Positions 32,741 through 39,554 of a DNA stretch of 39,554 nucleotides are shown piece after piece. The notes below the pieces were generated by a model. It did not search any database. It had not been told where the DNA came from and saw only the letters and a program-made list of their open reading frames with translations. Within the stretch, counting starts at the first letter, position 1, and every line of letters begins with the position of its first letter. The position numbers were made by a program, and so were the translations under genes. Location of the stretch: assembly GCA_017642965.1 (NCBI GenBank), contig JAEPOJ010000033.1:1-39554 (forward strand), given 5' to 3'. This DNA comes from Phycisphaerales bacterium. GTDB taxonomy: Bacteria > Planctomycetota > Phycisphaerae > Phycisphaerales > UBA1924.

Positions 32741-33136
32741 ATGACACAGGAACAAGCACCAACGCAGACGGCCGGCGACGGACGATCGGCAACGAAGGTG
32801 TCGCACACAACCTACCGCCCGCCGGTCGATCTGTACGAGTTCCATGATCGGTACGAGATCCACGCGGACCTGCCGGGCTCCGACGCTGATTCCATCGAGC
32901 TCACCGTCCATGATGGCGAGCTCGATCTGCGAGCCGGCGTGCAGGGCCGCTACGGCGAACACCTGACGCCGATCCATCAGGAGTACGGCATCGGCGCGTA
33001 CCGGCGCCGGATCCGCCTGGGCGAGGATATCGACCTTGAACGCCTCGACGCGAGCTACCGGGATGGTGTGCTGACCATCTCGCTGCCCAAGGTTGAGCAT
33101 CAGCAGCCCAGACGCATCCCGGTCCGCCCCGCGTAG
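32741..33136 (+). CDS. Small heat-shock protein Hsp20, second paralog
   Basis: 131 residues; AAAGGAGA precedes the ATG at 32741. The alpha-crystallin domain fills most of the protein: PVDLYEFHDRYEIHADLPG, IELTVHDGELDLRAG, YRRRIRLGEDID, and ASYRDGVLTISLPK. The C-terminal RRIPVRPA contains an I-P-V grip motif. Sequence identity with the first Hsp20 is low, so the pair is old. The transcript ends at 33166-33193. Confidence 0.94.
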   Translation: MTQEQAPTQTAGDGRSATKVSHTTYRPPVDLYEFHDRYEIHADLPGSDADSIELTVHDGELDLRAGVQGRYGEHLTPIHQEYGIGAYRRRIRLGEDIDLERLDASYRDGVLTISLPKVEHQQPRRIPVRPA

Positions 33137-33165
33137 GTGCGCTCATGTCGCTGAGATGAAATGAA

Positions 33166-33193
33166 AAAGGGCACACGCCGAGGTGTGCCCTTT
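33166..33193. terminator. Bidirectional terminator between hsp20 operon and tRNA-Ser
   Basis: AAAGGGCACAC, loop GCCGAG, GTGTGCCCTTT, followed by CTTC on the plus strand and TTC on the minus strand after a five-T tract. It serves both convergent transcripts. Confidence 0.85.
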
Positions 33194-33203
33194 CTTCATT
33201 CAA

Positions 33204-33293
33204 CGGAGCGAGAGGGATTCGAACCCTCGGTACAGGTTTACCCTGTACACCGGATTAGCAATCCGGCCCCTTCAGCCTCTCGGGCACCGCTCC
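33204..33293 (-). tRNA. tRNA-Ser(GCU)
   Basis: 90 bases, minus strand. Acceptor GGAGCGG pairs with TCGCTCC (one G-U), discriminator G, and CCA is not encoded. Anticodon stem CCGGA/TCCGG with loop TTGCTAA, anticodon GCT at 33259-33257. The long variable arm (TGTACAGG...CCTGTAC) and GGTTCGAATCC T-arm confirm a class II serine tRNA reading AGC/AGU. A TAGAAT hexamer at 33329-33324 could be its -10 element. Confidence 0.97.
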
Positions 33294-33581
33294 AGTCCAC
33301 GCCCATTGACGGGCGTTCCCGCATTCTAGCAGGGCAGAGAGGATAGGGGCTTCGTCGCCCCGCTTCAATCCTCTCTCGTCAATTGCACGCGGGGCCCGGT
33401 GGGCCCCGCTGGAGGAATGAACTGATCTGGAGGGAGCACGCCCCGGGCGGGAGACTAAAACCACCCAGTTGAAGTGCTGTAGCTCAGGAGTCGTTGGTCT
33501 GAGCTGGCCGGGCTCGTCCTACCCACCCGGCGTCGTTTCGGTCCATTCTTCGTGCGTTGGATCTTGGAATCGCGCTGATGC
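33294..33581. other. Structured intergenic region with four hairpins
   Basis: No gene seen in 288 bases. Inverted repeats: ACGCCC/GGGCGT (33299-33316); GAGAGGAT...ATCCTCTC enclosing GGGGC/GCCCC (about 33339-33378); GCGGGGCCC/GGGCCCCGC with 3-base loop (33389-33409); AGCTCAG/CTGAGCT (33481-33505). No T-runs follow, so they are not terminators. It may be a structured RNA or the tRNA promoter and leader region; I recognise no known family. Confidence 0.5.
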
Positions 33582-33857
33582 TCAATCGGCGCCTTCCGGA
33601 CCGTTGCTGTTCTCGAGCATATTGCGGAGGTACTTGTTCTCACGGCGGGTGGCCTCGAGATCAAACACGAGGTACTTGACCGAGAGGCGGAGGTGATCGA
33701 GCGATTCCTGAAGCTCACCGATGGTCTTCTTCATGCGGGTGTGGCGCTGCTGTGTCTCTTCCGCGAGCTTGGCCAGCTTGGGGCGCTCGGACTCGGGGAG
33801 GGTGTCGATCTGCTCGAGGAGATTCTGGAGGCGGCTCTGGAACTCGTTCTCTTTCAT
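33582..33857 (-). CDS. Small coiled-coil protein
   Basis: 91 residues from ATG at 33857 (AGGGAA about 9 bases upstream). It is almost entirely helical, with heptad-like spacing through RLQNLLEQIDTL, QRHTRMKKTIGELQESLDHLR and FDLEATRRENKYLRNMLEN. No Cys, signal peptide or membrane helix. Likely a cytoplasmic coiled-coil dimer; function unknown. A longer in-frame reading upstream lacks a start signal and is low-complexity. The 224 bases upstream to 34081 hold no clear feature. Confidence 0.65.
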   Translation of the reverse strand: MKENEFQSRLQNLLEQIDTLPESERPKLAKLAEETQQRHTRMKKTIGELQESLDHLRLSVKYLVFDLEATRRENKYLRNMLENSNGPEGAD

Positions 33858-34081
33858 GGTCTGATTCCCTTCTGGATTGGTTGTCCGCCGACGTGTTGTC
33901 GCCGACACCACTCCACTTGCACGCATTGGGCCAGACGCCGTGCCAGGGGCGCACGAGATCGCCGGGTCCGGGAAGATCCCCTCCGTGGGGTCCAGACAGT
34001 CCGTTTTGAGCATCCGTGTGATTTCTGAGTCGCCCCGGATCCTTCCGAGGTGGGTCCGGCTGCGCCGGGTGTTGCGTTTCG

Positions 34082-34726
34082 TCAACGCGGGCGGTGCAGC
34101 TTCTGCAACGCGCGTTGCGCGGCCGGGGGGGCCGATTTCGCGATCGAAACCAGTTCCGCGGCTGGGACATTGTTCGCGTCTCGAACCACCTGAGAAAGGT
34201 GCTTGCGCAGATTCTTTTCGAACATCCGATAATATTCTTCGAGCTCGTGGCGGTTGAATCGCGACAGCGGGTCCGCGAGCCCGGATTGTGCGGCGGCCCA
34301 ATCGACGAGCCCCCCACCGTCAGAGTCGTACTTATAGAGATCCAGAGTCGCGCGCAGCCGCTGGGCCGGGGTCGCGAACGGGTCGCGAGCGCGTTCGGGG
34401 ATCTCGGTCATGATCGAGAGGAGTTCCTTGTGCCCGGCGGAGGCGATGGGCAGCGGGTCGTGGTGCCCGTCATCCTTGGGCTTGAGCACCTCCGCGACTT
34501 GCCCGGCTGGCTCGATCGGTGCGACACCGGTCATCACCGTTTTGAGGCCTGCGCGGGAGAAGCGAACGCTCAGGCGCTGGCATTTCTTCCCCTCATGGGT
34601 CGTCGCCCCGGCGCTCACCACCGTCCCCTTGCCCCATTCGGGCTTGGAGGCGTGAACAACCTGGTCACCGATTTTGAACATAGCATCAGAGCCCGGGTTC
34701 ATACCCGGCATCGCGGACATCGTCAT
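34082..34726 (-). CDS. DUF3553-domain protein
   Basis: 214 residues from ATG at 34726, with GAGAGG about 6 bases upstream; a longer frame to 34903 has no signal. Residues 17-70 (FKIGDQVVHASKPEWGKGTVV..., RLSVRFSRAGLKTV) match DUF3553, a small beta-barrel-like domain resembling those of UvrD/CarD-like proteins that contact RNA polymerase or DNA. The remaining ~130 residues are helical with LDLYKYDSDGGGLVDW and EEYYRMFEKNLRKHL, family unknown. Divergent from rpoZ. Confidence 0.65.
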   Translation of the reverse strand: MTMSAMPGMNPGSDAMFKIGDQVVHASKPEWGKGTVVSAGATTHEGKKCQRLSVRFSRAGLKTVMTGVAPIEPAGQVAEVLKPKDDGHHDPLPIASAGHKELLSIMTEIPERARDPFATPAQRLRATLDLYKYDSDGGGLVDWAAAQSGLADPLSRFNRHELEEYYRMFEKNLRKHLSQVVRDANNVPAAELVSIAKSAPPAAQRALQKLHRPR

Positions 34727-34924
34727 ACAAGCCCTCTCGCACCCTTGCCGCCCCGGGTCAGGATCGCCCGTATCTCCCTCCTGCGGGAGATCACCGGACC
34801 AGATTCCCACTGGTCCCAAACCCGTTGCGTGTCTATACTTGCCCCCGCGCGGCTGCTTGTCAGCCAAACCACCCGAACGGGATCGAACCCGACGGGAACG
34901 CACGAAGCTCCATAAGGATAGCAG

Positions 34925-35161
34925 ATGATCGAAGCCCTGAAAAGTGACGAAATCGTCGAAAAGGTCGGCGGGAAGTTCAAGCTCACGGCCCTGATCCAGC
35001 GCCGCCTGGGCCAGCTCATGGAGGGCGCCCGCCCGCTCGTCGCACGCGATGGCAAATCCGACCTTGAGATCGTGGTCGAGGAGATCATGCAGGACAAGAT
35101 CACCCTCGAGTTCATCGATCAGGCCCCCGAAGAAGCCGCGGCCGAAGAGCCCCTGCTCTGA
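34925..35161 (+). CDS. rpoZ: RNA polymerase omega subunit
   Basis: 78 residues. KFKLTALIQRRLGQLMEGARPLV and LEIVVEEIMQDKITLE follow the omega pattern, and the position directly before coaC is the usual one. Omega wraps the C-terminal tail of beta-prime and helps assembly. AAGGA lies 6-7 bases before the ATG. A TATACT hexamer at 34834-34839 is the best -10 candidate (start about 34846). No gmk is adjacent here. Confidence 0.85.
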   Translation: MIEALKSDEIVEKVGGKFKLTALIQRRLGQLMEGARPLVARDGKSDLEIVVEEIMQDKITLEFIDQAPEEAAAEEPLL

Positions 35162-35188
35162 GCCCCCACCCCGAAGGGGTGAACCAGC

Positions 35189-35797
35189 ATGACATCATCA
35201 TCAGATAACGCGAAGAACTGGCTCGCGCCGGACGCCCTGCGCCCCCACGTCGAGGGCAAGTCCATCCTCGTCGGGATCAGCGGCGGCATCGCGGTCTACA
35301 AGGTCTGCACGGTCGTCTCGCGCCTCGCCCAGGCCGGCGCACAGGTGACCGTCGCGATGACCCCGGCCGCGACCAAGTTCGTCGCCCCCATCACCTTCCA
35401 GGCGCTCTCGGGCAATGCGGTCTACACGAGTTCGTGGGAGCACATCGAGTCCAAGGACCCCCAGCACATCTCGCTGGCGGACCGCTGCGACCTCGCGCTC
35501 GTCGCCCCGTGCACCATGGACATGCTCTCCAAGCTGGTGCATGGACGCACCGACGACGTGGTCACCCTGATCCTCAGCGCCATCAACCGCGATAACACAC
35601 CGGTCGTTCTTGCACCCGCGATGAACGATCAGATGTGGAATCAGCCCAGCAACCTGCGCAATGTCGCGCTTGCCGAGCAGGACGGCTTCAAGCAGGTGGG
35701 CCCCGGATTTGGCTGGCAGGCGTGCCGCCACAACGGGACGGGGCGTATGAGTGAGCCCGAAGACATCTGCAGGGTGATCTGCGAAACGCTCGGCTAA
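35189..35797 (+). CDS. coaC: Phosphopantothenoylcysteine decarboxylase (flavoprotein)
   Basis: 202 residues. FMN-dependent decarboxylation of 4'-phosphopantothenoyl-cysteine in coenzyme A synthesis. ILVGISGGIAVYK (FMN phosphate loop), the active-site His in QHISLA, PAMNDQMW (PxMNxxMW substrate motif) and GRMSEPEDI are all present. It stops before the CoaB synthetase domain, so CoaB must be a separate gene. 27 bases after rpoZ. A truncated second copy of its 3' half lies at 37166-37412. Confidence 0.92.
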   Translation: MTSSSDNAKNWLAPDALRPHVEGKSILVGISGGIAVYKVCTVVSRLAQAGAQVTVAMTPAATKFVAPITFQALSGNAVYTSSWEHIESKDPQHISLADRCDLALVAPCTMDMLSKLVHGRTDDVVTLILSAINRDNTPVVLAPAMNDQMWNQPSNLRNVALAEQDGFKQVGPGFGWQACRHNGTGRMSEPEDICRVICETLG

Positions 35798-35926
35798 GCT
35801 CTCAAAAACACCATACGACTTACCCTTCTGCCCGAGGCATCACTCGGGGGCTGAGCACCTCGGTGGACGAGGCACCGCCGCGGCGATCGCGATGCTGATA
35901 TCCTTCTGCTGGAAGGGAATCACATC

Positions 35927-37012
35927 GTGAGTTCAGTGGGTTTGCTGATCTTGGGGCTCTTGGTGCTCGTTGTTGGCGCGGAGTTCTTCGTACGCGGAGC
36001 GAGCGGCCTTGCTTCACGCATCGGGATCTCCCCGCTCGTGGTCGGTCTGACCGTCGTCGCATTCGGAACCAGCGCCCCAGAGCTCGCGGTTTCGCTCAGC
36101 GCCACTTGGAAGGGCACGCCCGATCTGGCTGTCGGGAACGTCGTTGGCAGCAACATCTTCAATGTGCTCTTTATCCTGGGGTGCGCCGCACTTATTACTC
36201 CGCTCGTTGTCGAGCGGAAACTGATCAGGACCGAGGTGCCGATCATGATCGGCGCGGCGCTGGCCTTGTGGCTCATGGCGAGCGATCAACGCGTGCAACG
36301 GAGCGAGGGTATCGTGCTCTTCGCCGCGTTGGTCATCTACATTTCGTATGCGGTGTTCGCCGCACGACGCCAAGCCAGGGCCGATGCCAGAGCAGATGGC
36401 AACGTCGGACGGGCTGACCACGCCCCGGTTTGGATCGGATGCGTCATGCTTGCCGCGGGGTTCGCGGGGATTCTCGTCGGCTCAAACCTGTTTGTGCGCG
36501 GTGCAACTGATATCGCCACATCGCTTGGCGTGAGCGATCTCATCGTTGGGCTCACGATCGTTGCCGCAGGTACCTCGCTCCCGGAGGTTGCAACCTCGCT
36601 CGTCGCCGCGATCCGCGGCCACCGCGACATCGCGATCGGCAATGTCGTCGGCAGCAACATCTTCAACGTCTTCTGCATTCTCGGGCTGACGGGGGCGTTG
36701 ACAGACGGCGGCCTGCCCGTCTTTCAGAGCGTTCTCAGCTTTGATCTGCCTGTGATGCTCGCGGTCAGCATCGCATGCCTGCCAGTCTTCATATCTGGTT
36801 GCGGCATATCGCGAGGCGAGGCGATCGCCCTGCTTGTGGGGTACGTGGCGTACACCGGGTACCTGGTGTTTGATGCAAGCGGGCACGACGATCTGGCCCT
36901 CTATTCCGCAGTCACCCTCTGGTTCGTTATCCCGCTTGCAGGTATCGGCATCCTGCGCACCGCTCTGGCGTGGTGGCGACGACGCGCACGGCCCCCGACC
37001 GGCAAACGGTAA
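35927..37012 (+). CDS. Na+/Ca2+ exchanger family protein (CaCA, YrbG-like)
   Basis: 361 residues; GTG start at 35927 with AAGGGAA upstream. Ten or eleven helices with the two alpha repeats: FGTSAPELAVSL...GNVVGSNIFNVLFILG near residue 45-80 and AGTSLPEVATSL...GNVVGSNIFNVFCILG near 205-250. The acidic and Asn residues in these repeats bind Ca2+ and Na+ at the membrane centre. The likely role is Ca2+ export. Monocistronic; the upstream 129 bases hold a CCCGAG/CTCGGG hairpin (about 35832-35849) but no terminator. Confidence 0.92.
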   Translation: MSSVGLLILGLLVLVVGAEFFVRGASGLASRIGISPLVVGLTVVAFGTSAPELAVSLSATWKGTPDLAVGNVVGSNIFNVLFILGCAALITPLVVERKLIRTEVPIMIGAALALWLMASDQRVQRSEGIVLFAALVIYISYAVFAARRQARADARADGNVGRADHAPVWIGCVMLAAGFAGILVGSNLFVRGATDIATSLGVSDLIVGLTIVAAGTSLPEVATSLVAAIRGHRDIAIGNVVGSNIFNVFCILGLTGALTDGGLPVFQSVLSFDLPVMLAVSIACLPVFISGCGISRGEAIALLVGYVAYTGYLVFDASGHDDLALYSAVTLWFVIPLAGIGILRTALAWWRRRARPPTGKR

Positions 37013-37026
37013 CTCGCATTACTCGT

Positions 37027-37170
37027 TTAAGAATGAATCTGCTTCAGGATCGTCTTGTCCTTGATCTTGTGGTCGTCGGCCAGCATGAACGCCTTGCTGA
37101 GGATGATCGTGAGGACGCGGTCGCCTTCGAACGGGAGGTGCACCTTGCCGCCGCCGGGCCCCTTGGACAT
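37027..37170 (-). pseudogene. Unrecognised gene 3' fragment
   Basis: Minus-strand frame ending TAA at 37027. The readable part MSKGPGGGKVHLPF then VLTIILSKAFMLADDHKIKDKTILKQIHS looks like the C-terminus of a real helical protein. Upstream it runs straight into the antisense of the coaC fragment, so the 5' part is missing. Family not recognised. Confidence 0.45.
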
Positions 37171-37412
37171 CGCGCTCGTGGCCACGCTCATCCTCAGCAC
37201 GATCAACCGCGAGAAGACACAGGTGGTTCTCGCCCCCGCGATGAACGATCAGATGTGGAACCAGCCCAGCAACCTGCGCAATGTCGCGCTCGCCGAGCAG
37301 GACGGCTTCAAGCAAGTCGGCTCGGAGGTAGGGTGGCAGGCCTGCCGCCACACCGGCACCGGTCGCATGAGCGAGCCTGAGGATATTTGCAGGGTGGTGT
37401 GTGAGACGCTCG
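37166..37412 (+). pseudogene. Truncated duplicate of coaC
   Basis: From LDIALVA (37166) the translation follows CoaC, skips 19 codons (original 35507-35563), then matches almost exactly through VVLAPAMNDQMWNQPSNLR and GRMSEPEDICRV. The FMN loop and the catalytic His half are missing, and the only start codon upstream lies in unrelated antisense sequence. Non-functional copy 1.6 kb from the intact gene, same strand, across the exchanger. Confidence 0.8.
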
Positions 37413-37424
37413 CTCCATTGAGAA

Positions 37425-37445
37425 AGCCCCGCGTGATGCGGGGCT
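37425..37445 (-). terminator. Intrinsic terminator next to gene remnants
   Basis: AGCCCCGC, 5-base loop, GCGGGGCT. On the minus strand TTTCTC follows. It lies just past the end of the alcohol-dehydrogenase remnant and probably was its terminator. Confidence 0.6.
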
Positions 37446-37471
37446 ACTTCATTGATGGGCACCCGTGCTGA

Positions 37472-37682
37472 TCAGCCCTTGATCGTCTCCATATCGATCA
37501 CAAACCAGTAGCGCACATCGGTCCGCTTCATCCGCTCGTTGGCTTCGTTGTGATCCTTGACATCGATCATCTCGTTGTCGCAGATCACGCCATGCACTGC
37601 CGCATACTCTAGGGCCTACTGGGTCTCGGGTATGCCGCCGAAGAGCGAGCCGATCAGGGTTAACGCCCGCTCTAAATCCACA
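37472..37682 (-). pseudogene. Remnant of zinc-type alcohol dehydrogenase
   Basis: The minus-strand frame reads LTLIGSLFGGIPETQ, a TAG stop, then ALEYAAVHGVICDNEMIDV and NEANERMKRTDVRYWFVIDM to TGA at 37472. Both halves match the C-terminal region of YahK/AdhA-type NADP alcohol dehydrogenases (GSLIGGIxETQ ... ERMLKxDVRYRFVIDM). The rest of the enzyme is absent. An in-frame stop plus 5' truncation mark it as dead. Confidence 0.75.
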
Positions 37683-37908
37683 AGTTTGTGCAACTGAGCC
37701 GAGAGATCGCTCAGCTATGTGTCTCTTGACATTATTTTGTTCCCGAGAACGAACCATTATGACTATTCTGCTATTTATATTCTTGAGCAAAGAAAAACCG
37801 TGCTGGAGAATCGACAAGGGTACTTCATCCGCGCCTCAGCCCCAGCATCGCTGAGCGAGAGGAATCGCACCCTGATCGAGGGGTCACTTGGCACTGAAAG
37901 GAATGATT

Positions 37909-39554
37909 ATGAACTGCAACTGCCGACCAAATCGGCACCGCTACCGCTTCCCGCTCACTGGACACAAAGGCTTGCGCGGCGCGCAGGGGTTATGCGGCAT
38001 TGGCTTGCTGTGTGCCGCGGCGGGCGTGCTCACATCGCAACCGGTGGATCTTGAGTATTATCGCAGCGATCTGAACTACGATGGGTATGTCGATCAGGAC
38101 GACTACGACATTCTTTACGCCAACCTGCCACAGAACCTGCCCCAGGTTGGCCCGTGCGATGATTACCAGCTATACCACCATGGCGATATCGATCGCGATG
38201 GGGACGTGGACACAGATGACCAGAACATTCTTTGGGCAGATTGGGCGGCGCTGAACTACCAGCAGCTGACACCGATTCCCAATATGCCGGGCGTGCTGAT
38301 CGGATCCGGCTACGACCCAGTCGAGGACCGCATCAATGCCGTCGACTGGCACACACTGCCAACAGATGCCGCACTCAGCGCGGTTCTGATTGATGGCAAC
38401 AGCAGCGGCTTGCTGAATCAGCACAGGGTCTGGCAGGACCCCGGCCCGGACGACAACAACATCGTGAACATCGCTCCGAGTTCGGTTGAGCTTGAAGGGT
38501 ACTACGAGGGCGGACGGACCGACGGTTTCGACATCATTCTGACATGGGTCAACCACACCAACGACCCCGTGAATTATGGACGAATCAGGATCCCTGGGAT
38601 CCGGTTCGGGCCCGACATCTATCTCCGAGAGTTCCGCCGCTCGAGCGAGGAAACACTCGTTCAATCTGATCTGACTGATCAGAATCCGTACGAGACCGAA
38701 AATTTAGGCAACTATCCGCGAGGCATGTACGCACCCTGCCTCACCATGCGCGGGTTCGTTCATACTGGGAGTGGCCAAGATCCTAGCTGGCCTGATATGG
38801 CGCAGTATCCAGCGCCGATCGGTCAGGTCGAAGAGGCGACCCCAGACCGCTGCCTCAGCGGTCCAGGCGGCAACGGATCGCCCGGCGGCTCATTTCAGAC
38901 GACCGAGCCGGAGGGGTTCCGCGAGTACGTTCTCGGCGCATCTGTGATTATGCCAATGCTCGAGTACAAAGCCAGAACAAGCTTCACCGTGCAGAGTTAC
39001 TGGGATGAAACTGACTACTCAAGGAGATACTGGAACATCCAGATCGAACCAAACCCGAAGACATGCCCTCGCACACAGGCCGGCGAGTATGGGACCGACT
39101 GCGTTGTTGATCCCCAGAACGGGATCGATGAGCGCGTCTTTCCTGAAGAAGGGCTGATCCAACCGGGCGAAGAGCGAACGATACGGATCCAGATCCGCTT
39201 CTACAGAACCTATTCGTGGTACAAAGATGAACTGGCAGAAACCCCAGCCCATCCCGGCGACTATCTCCGGCTCTTCAGAGAATACAGACGGTACTTCAAA
39301 CAGACCTATGGCGATGTCCGCTACACGCGCGATGTTCGACCGATCCGGCGCATTCCTGTCTTTGGAGTTGGATGCTATGATACTTCTACCTCGAAGTGCC
39401 CCTCCTCACCGCCATCGGCAACCTCGTGCCAGTCACGATTTGGAATCACGGCAAGTAATGATTGGAGCAGGCTCGTTGACCCTGATCCGAGTGCGACCGA
39501 TCCGCTTGACACGGGTCCTGATGGCTGGGAGTACTACACCACAGTAGACTCCCA
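37909..39554 (+). CDS. Secreted protein with N-terminal dockerin-like calcium loops (partial)
   Basis: At least 548 residues, open at the window end. AAAGGA lies 7 bases before the ATG at 37909. A long basic N-region (27 residues, with several His, Arg and Cys) precedes the hydrophobic LCGIGLLCAAAGVLTS. Residues 54-66 DLNYDGYVDQDDY and 93-105 DIDRDGDVDTDDQ are two EF-hand/dockerin-type calcium loops placed at the N-terminus, unlike the C-terminal modules elsewhere in the window. The remainder is Tyr-, Asp- and Pro-rich and unassigned, with scattered Cys. Base composition is lower in GC than neighbouring genes. Upstream 37683-37908 contains an AT-rich stretch (TTGACATTATTTTG at 37727) but no certain promoter. 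Confidence 0.75.
   Translation, partial: MNCNCRPNRHRYRFPLTGHKGLRGAQGLCGIGLLCAAAGVLTSQPVDLEYYRSDLNYDGYVDQDDYDILYANLPQNLPQVGPCDDYQLYHHGDIDRDGDVDTDDQNILWADWAALNYQQLTPIPNMPGVLIGSGYDPVEDRINAVDWHTLPTDAALSAVLIDGNSSGLLNQHRVWQDPGPDDNNIVNIAPSSVELEGYYEGGRTDGFDIILTWVNHTNDPVNYGRIRIPGIRFGPDIYLREFRRSSEETLVQSDLTDQNPYETENLGNYPRGMYAPCLTMRGFVHTGSGQDPSWPDMAQYPAPIGQVEEATPDRCLSGPGGNGSPGGSFQTTEPEGFREYVLGASVIMPMLEYKARTSFTVQSYWDETDYSRRYWNIQIEPNPKTCPRTQAGEYGTDCVVDPQNGIDERVFPEEGLIQPGEERTIRIQIRFYRTYSWYKDELAETPAHPGDYLRLFREYRRYFKQTYGDVRYTRDVRPIRRIPVFGVGCYDTSTSKCPSSPPSATSCQSRFGITASNDWSRLVDPDPSATDPLDTGPDGWEYYTTVDS

Noticed and set aside
33389..33409. GC hairpin as an intrinsic terminator
   Set aside because: No T-run on either strand and no gene ends at this point.
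33858..34301. Long upstream extension of the coiled-coil gene
   Set aside because: Low-complexity Arg/Pro-rich translation running into the DUF3553 gene, and no start signal; the ATG at 33857 has a good ribosome site.
34727..34903. Upstream extension of the DUF3553 gene
   Set aside because: Basic low-complexity sequence with no ribosome site, whereas GAGAGG precedes the ATG at 34726.
37055..37471. Plus-strand frame over the coaC copy as a working gene
   Set aside because: Its first 36 codons are antisense to another gene remnant, and the active-site half of CoaC is missing.
37719..38054. Plus-strand 111-codon frame
   Set aside because: It overlaps the well-supported start of the secreted protein at 37909 in another frame, has no Shine-Dalgarno and no recognisable domain.

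Overview
The window is GC-rich, gene-dense bacterial chromosome. It looks like a planctomycete, most likely class Phycisphaerae. The pointers are PEP-CTERM-like tails with a PAP variant, a dockerin-like C-terminal module ending in Gly-Cys-Pro on unrelated secreted proteins, a planctomycete-style pseudopilin with a late FFDG motif, and many coding-strand switches with zero-gap convergent gene ends. No rRNA, CRISPR array, insertion sequence or phage gene was seen.

Layout. 1-9.1 kb: envelope and secreted proteins (lipoprotein hydrolase, DUF368 lipid-carrier transporter, a TraB-like protein with a pseudopilin domain inside it, a haem peroxidase, two exported proteins) and an HTH protein. 9.1-11.6 kb: a divergent response regulator and sensor kinase sharing a dyad-rich promoter region. 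11.6-15.9 kb: a complete LysW carrier-protein cluster (lysW-X-Y-Z-K) for lysine or arginine synthesis. 16.2-24.35 kb: a compact histidine operon, hisG-C-B-H-F-A/I/E-D, followed by an FeS-type photolyase. Six of the seven his genes overlap the next gene by 4-7 bases. HisA, HisI and HisE are one polypeptide. Upstream of hisG lies a 19-codon leader ORF with seven histidine codons, plus mutually exclusive hairpins: a classical attenuator. 24.4-28.8 kb: DUF1330, an RlmL-like methyltransferase and a large DUF2339 membrane protein.

28.9-31.9 kb: four genes on the minus strand (His-rich secreted protein, pseudopilin, two paralogous secreted proteins with histidine clusters). A Fur/Zur-like operator lies just upstream of the first start codon, so this may be a metal-starvation operon. 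32.0-33.2 kb: two small heat-shock proteins behind a consensus sigma-54 promoter with two upstream palindromes 30 bp apart. 33.2-35.8 kb: tRNA-Ser(GCU), a structured intergenic region, a coiled-coil protein, a DUF3553 protein, rpoZ and coaC. 35.9-37.0 kb: a Na+/Ca2+ exchanger. 37.0-37.7 kb: three truncated gene 3' ends, including a second copy of coaC and an alcohol-dehydrogenase remnant with an in-frame stop. 37.9 kb to the end: a long secreted protein with dockerin-like calcium loops that runs off the window.

The strongest finding is the histidine leader attenuator. Next are the sigma-54 heat-shock promoter, the putative zinc-responsive surface-protein operon, and the TraB/GspG domain insertion. 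All functions are assigned from motifs read by eye; no database search was possible.
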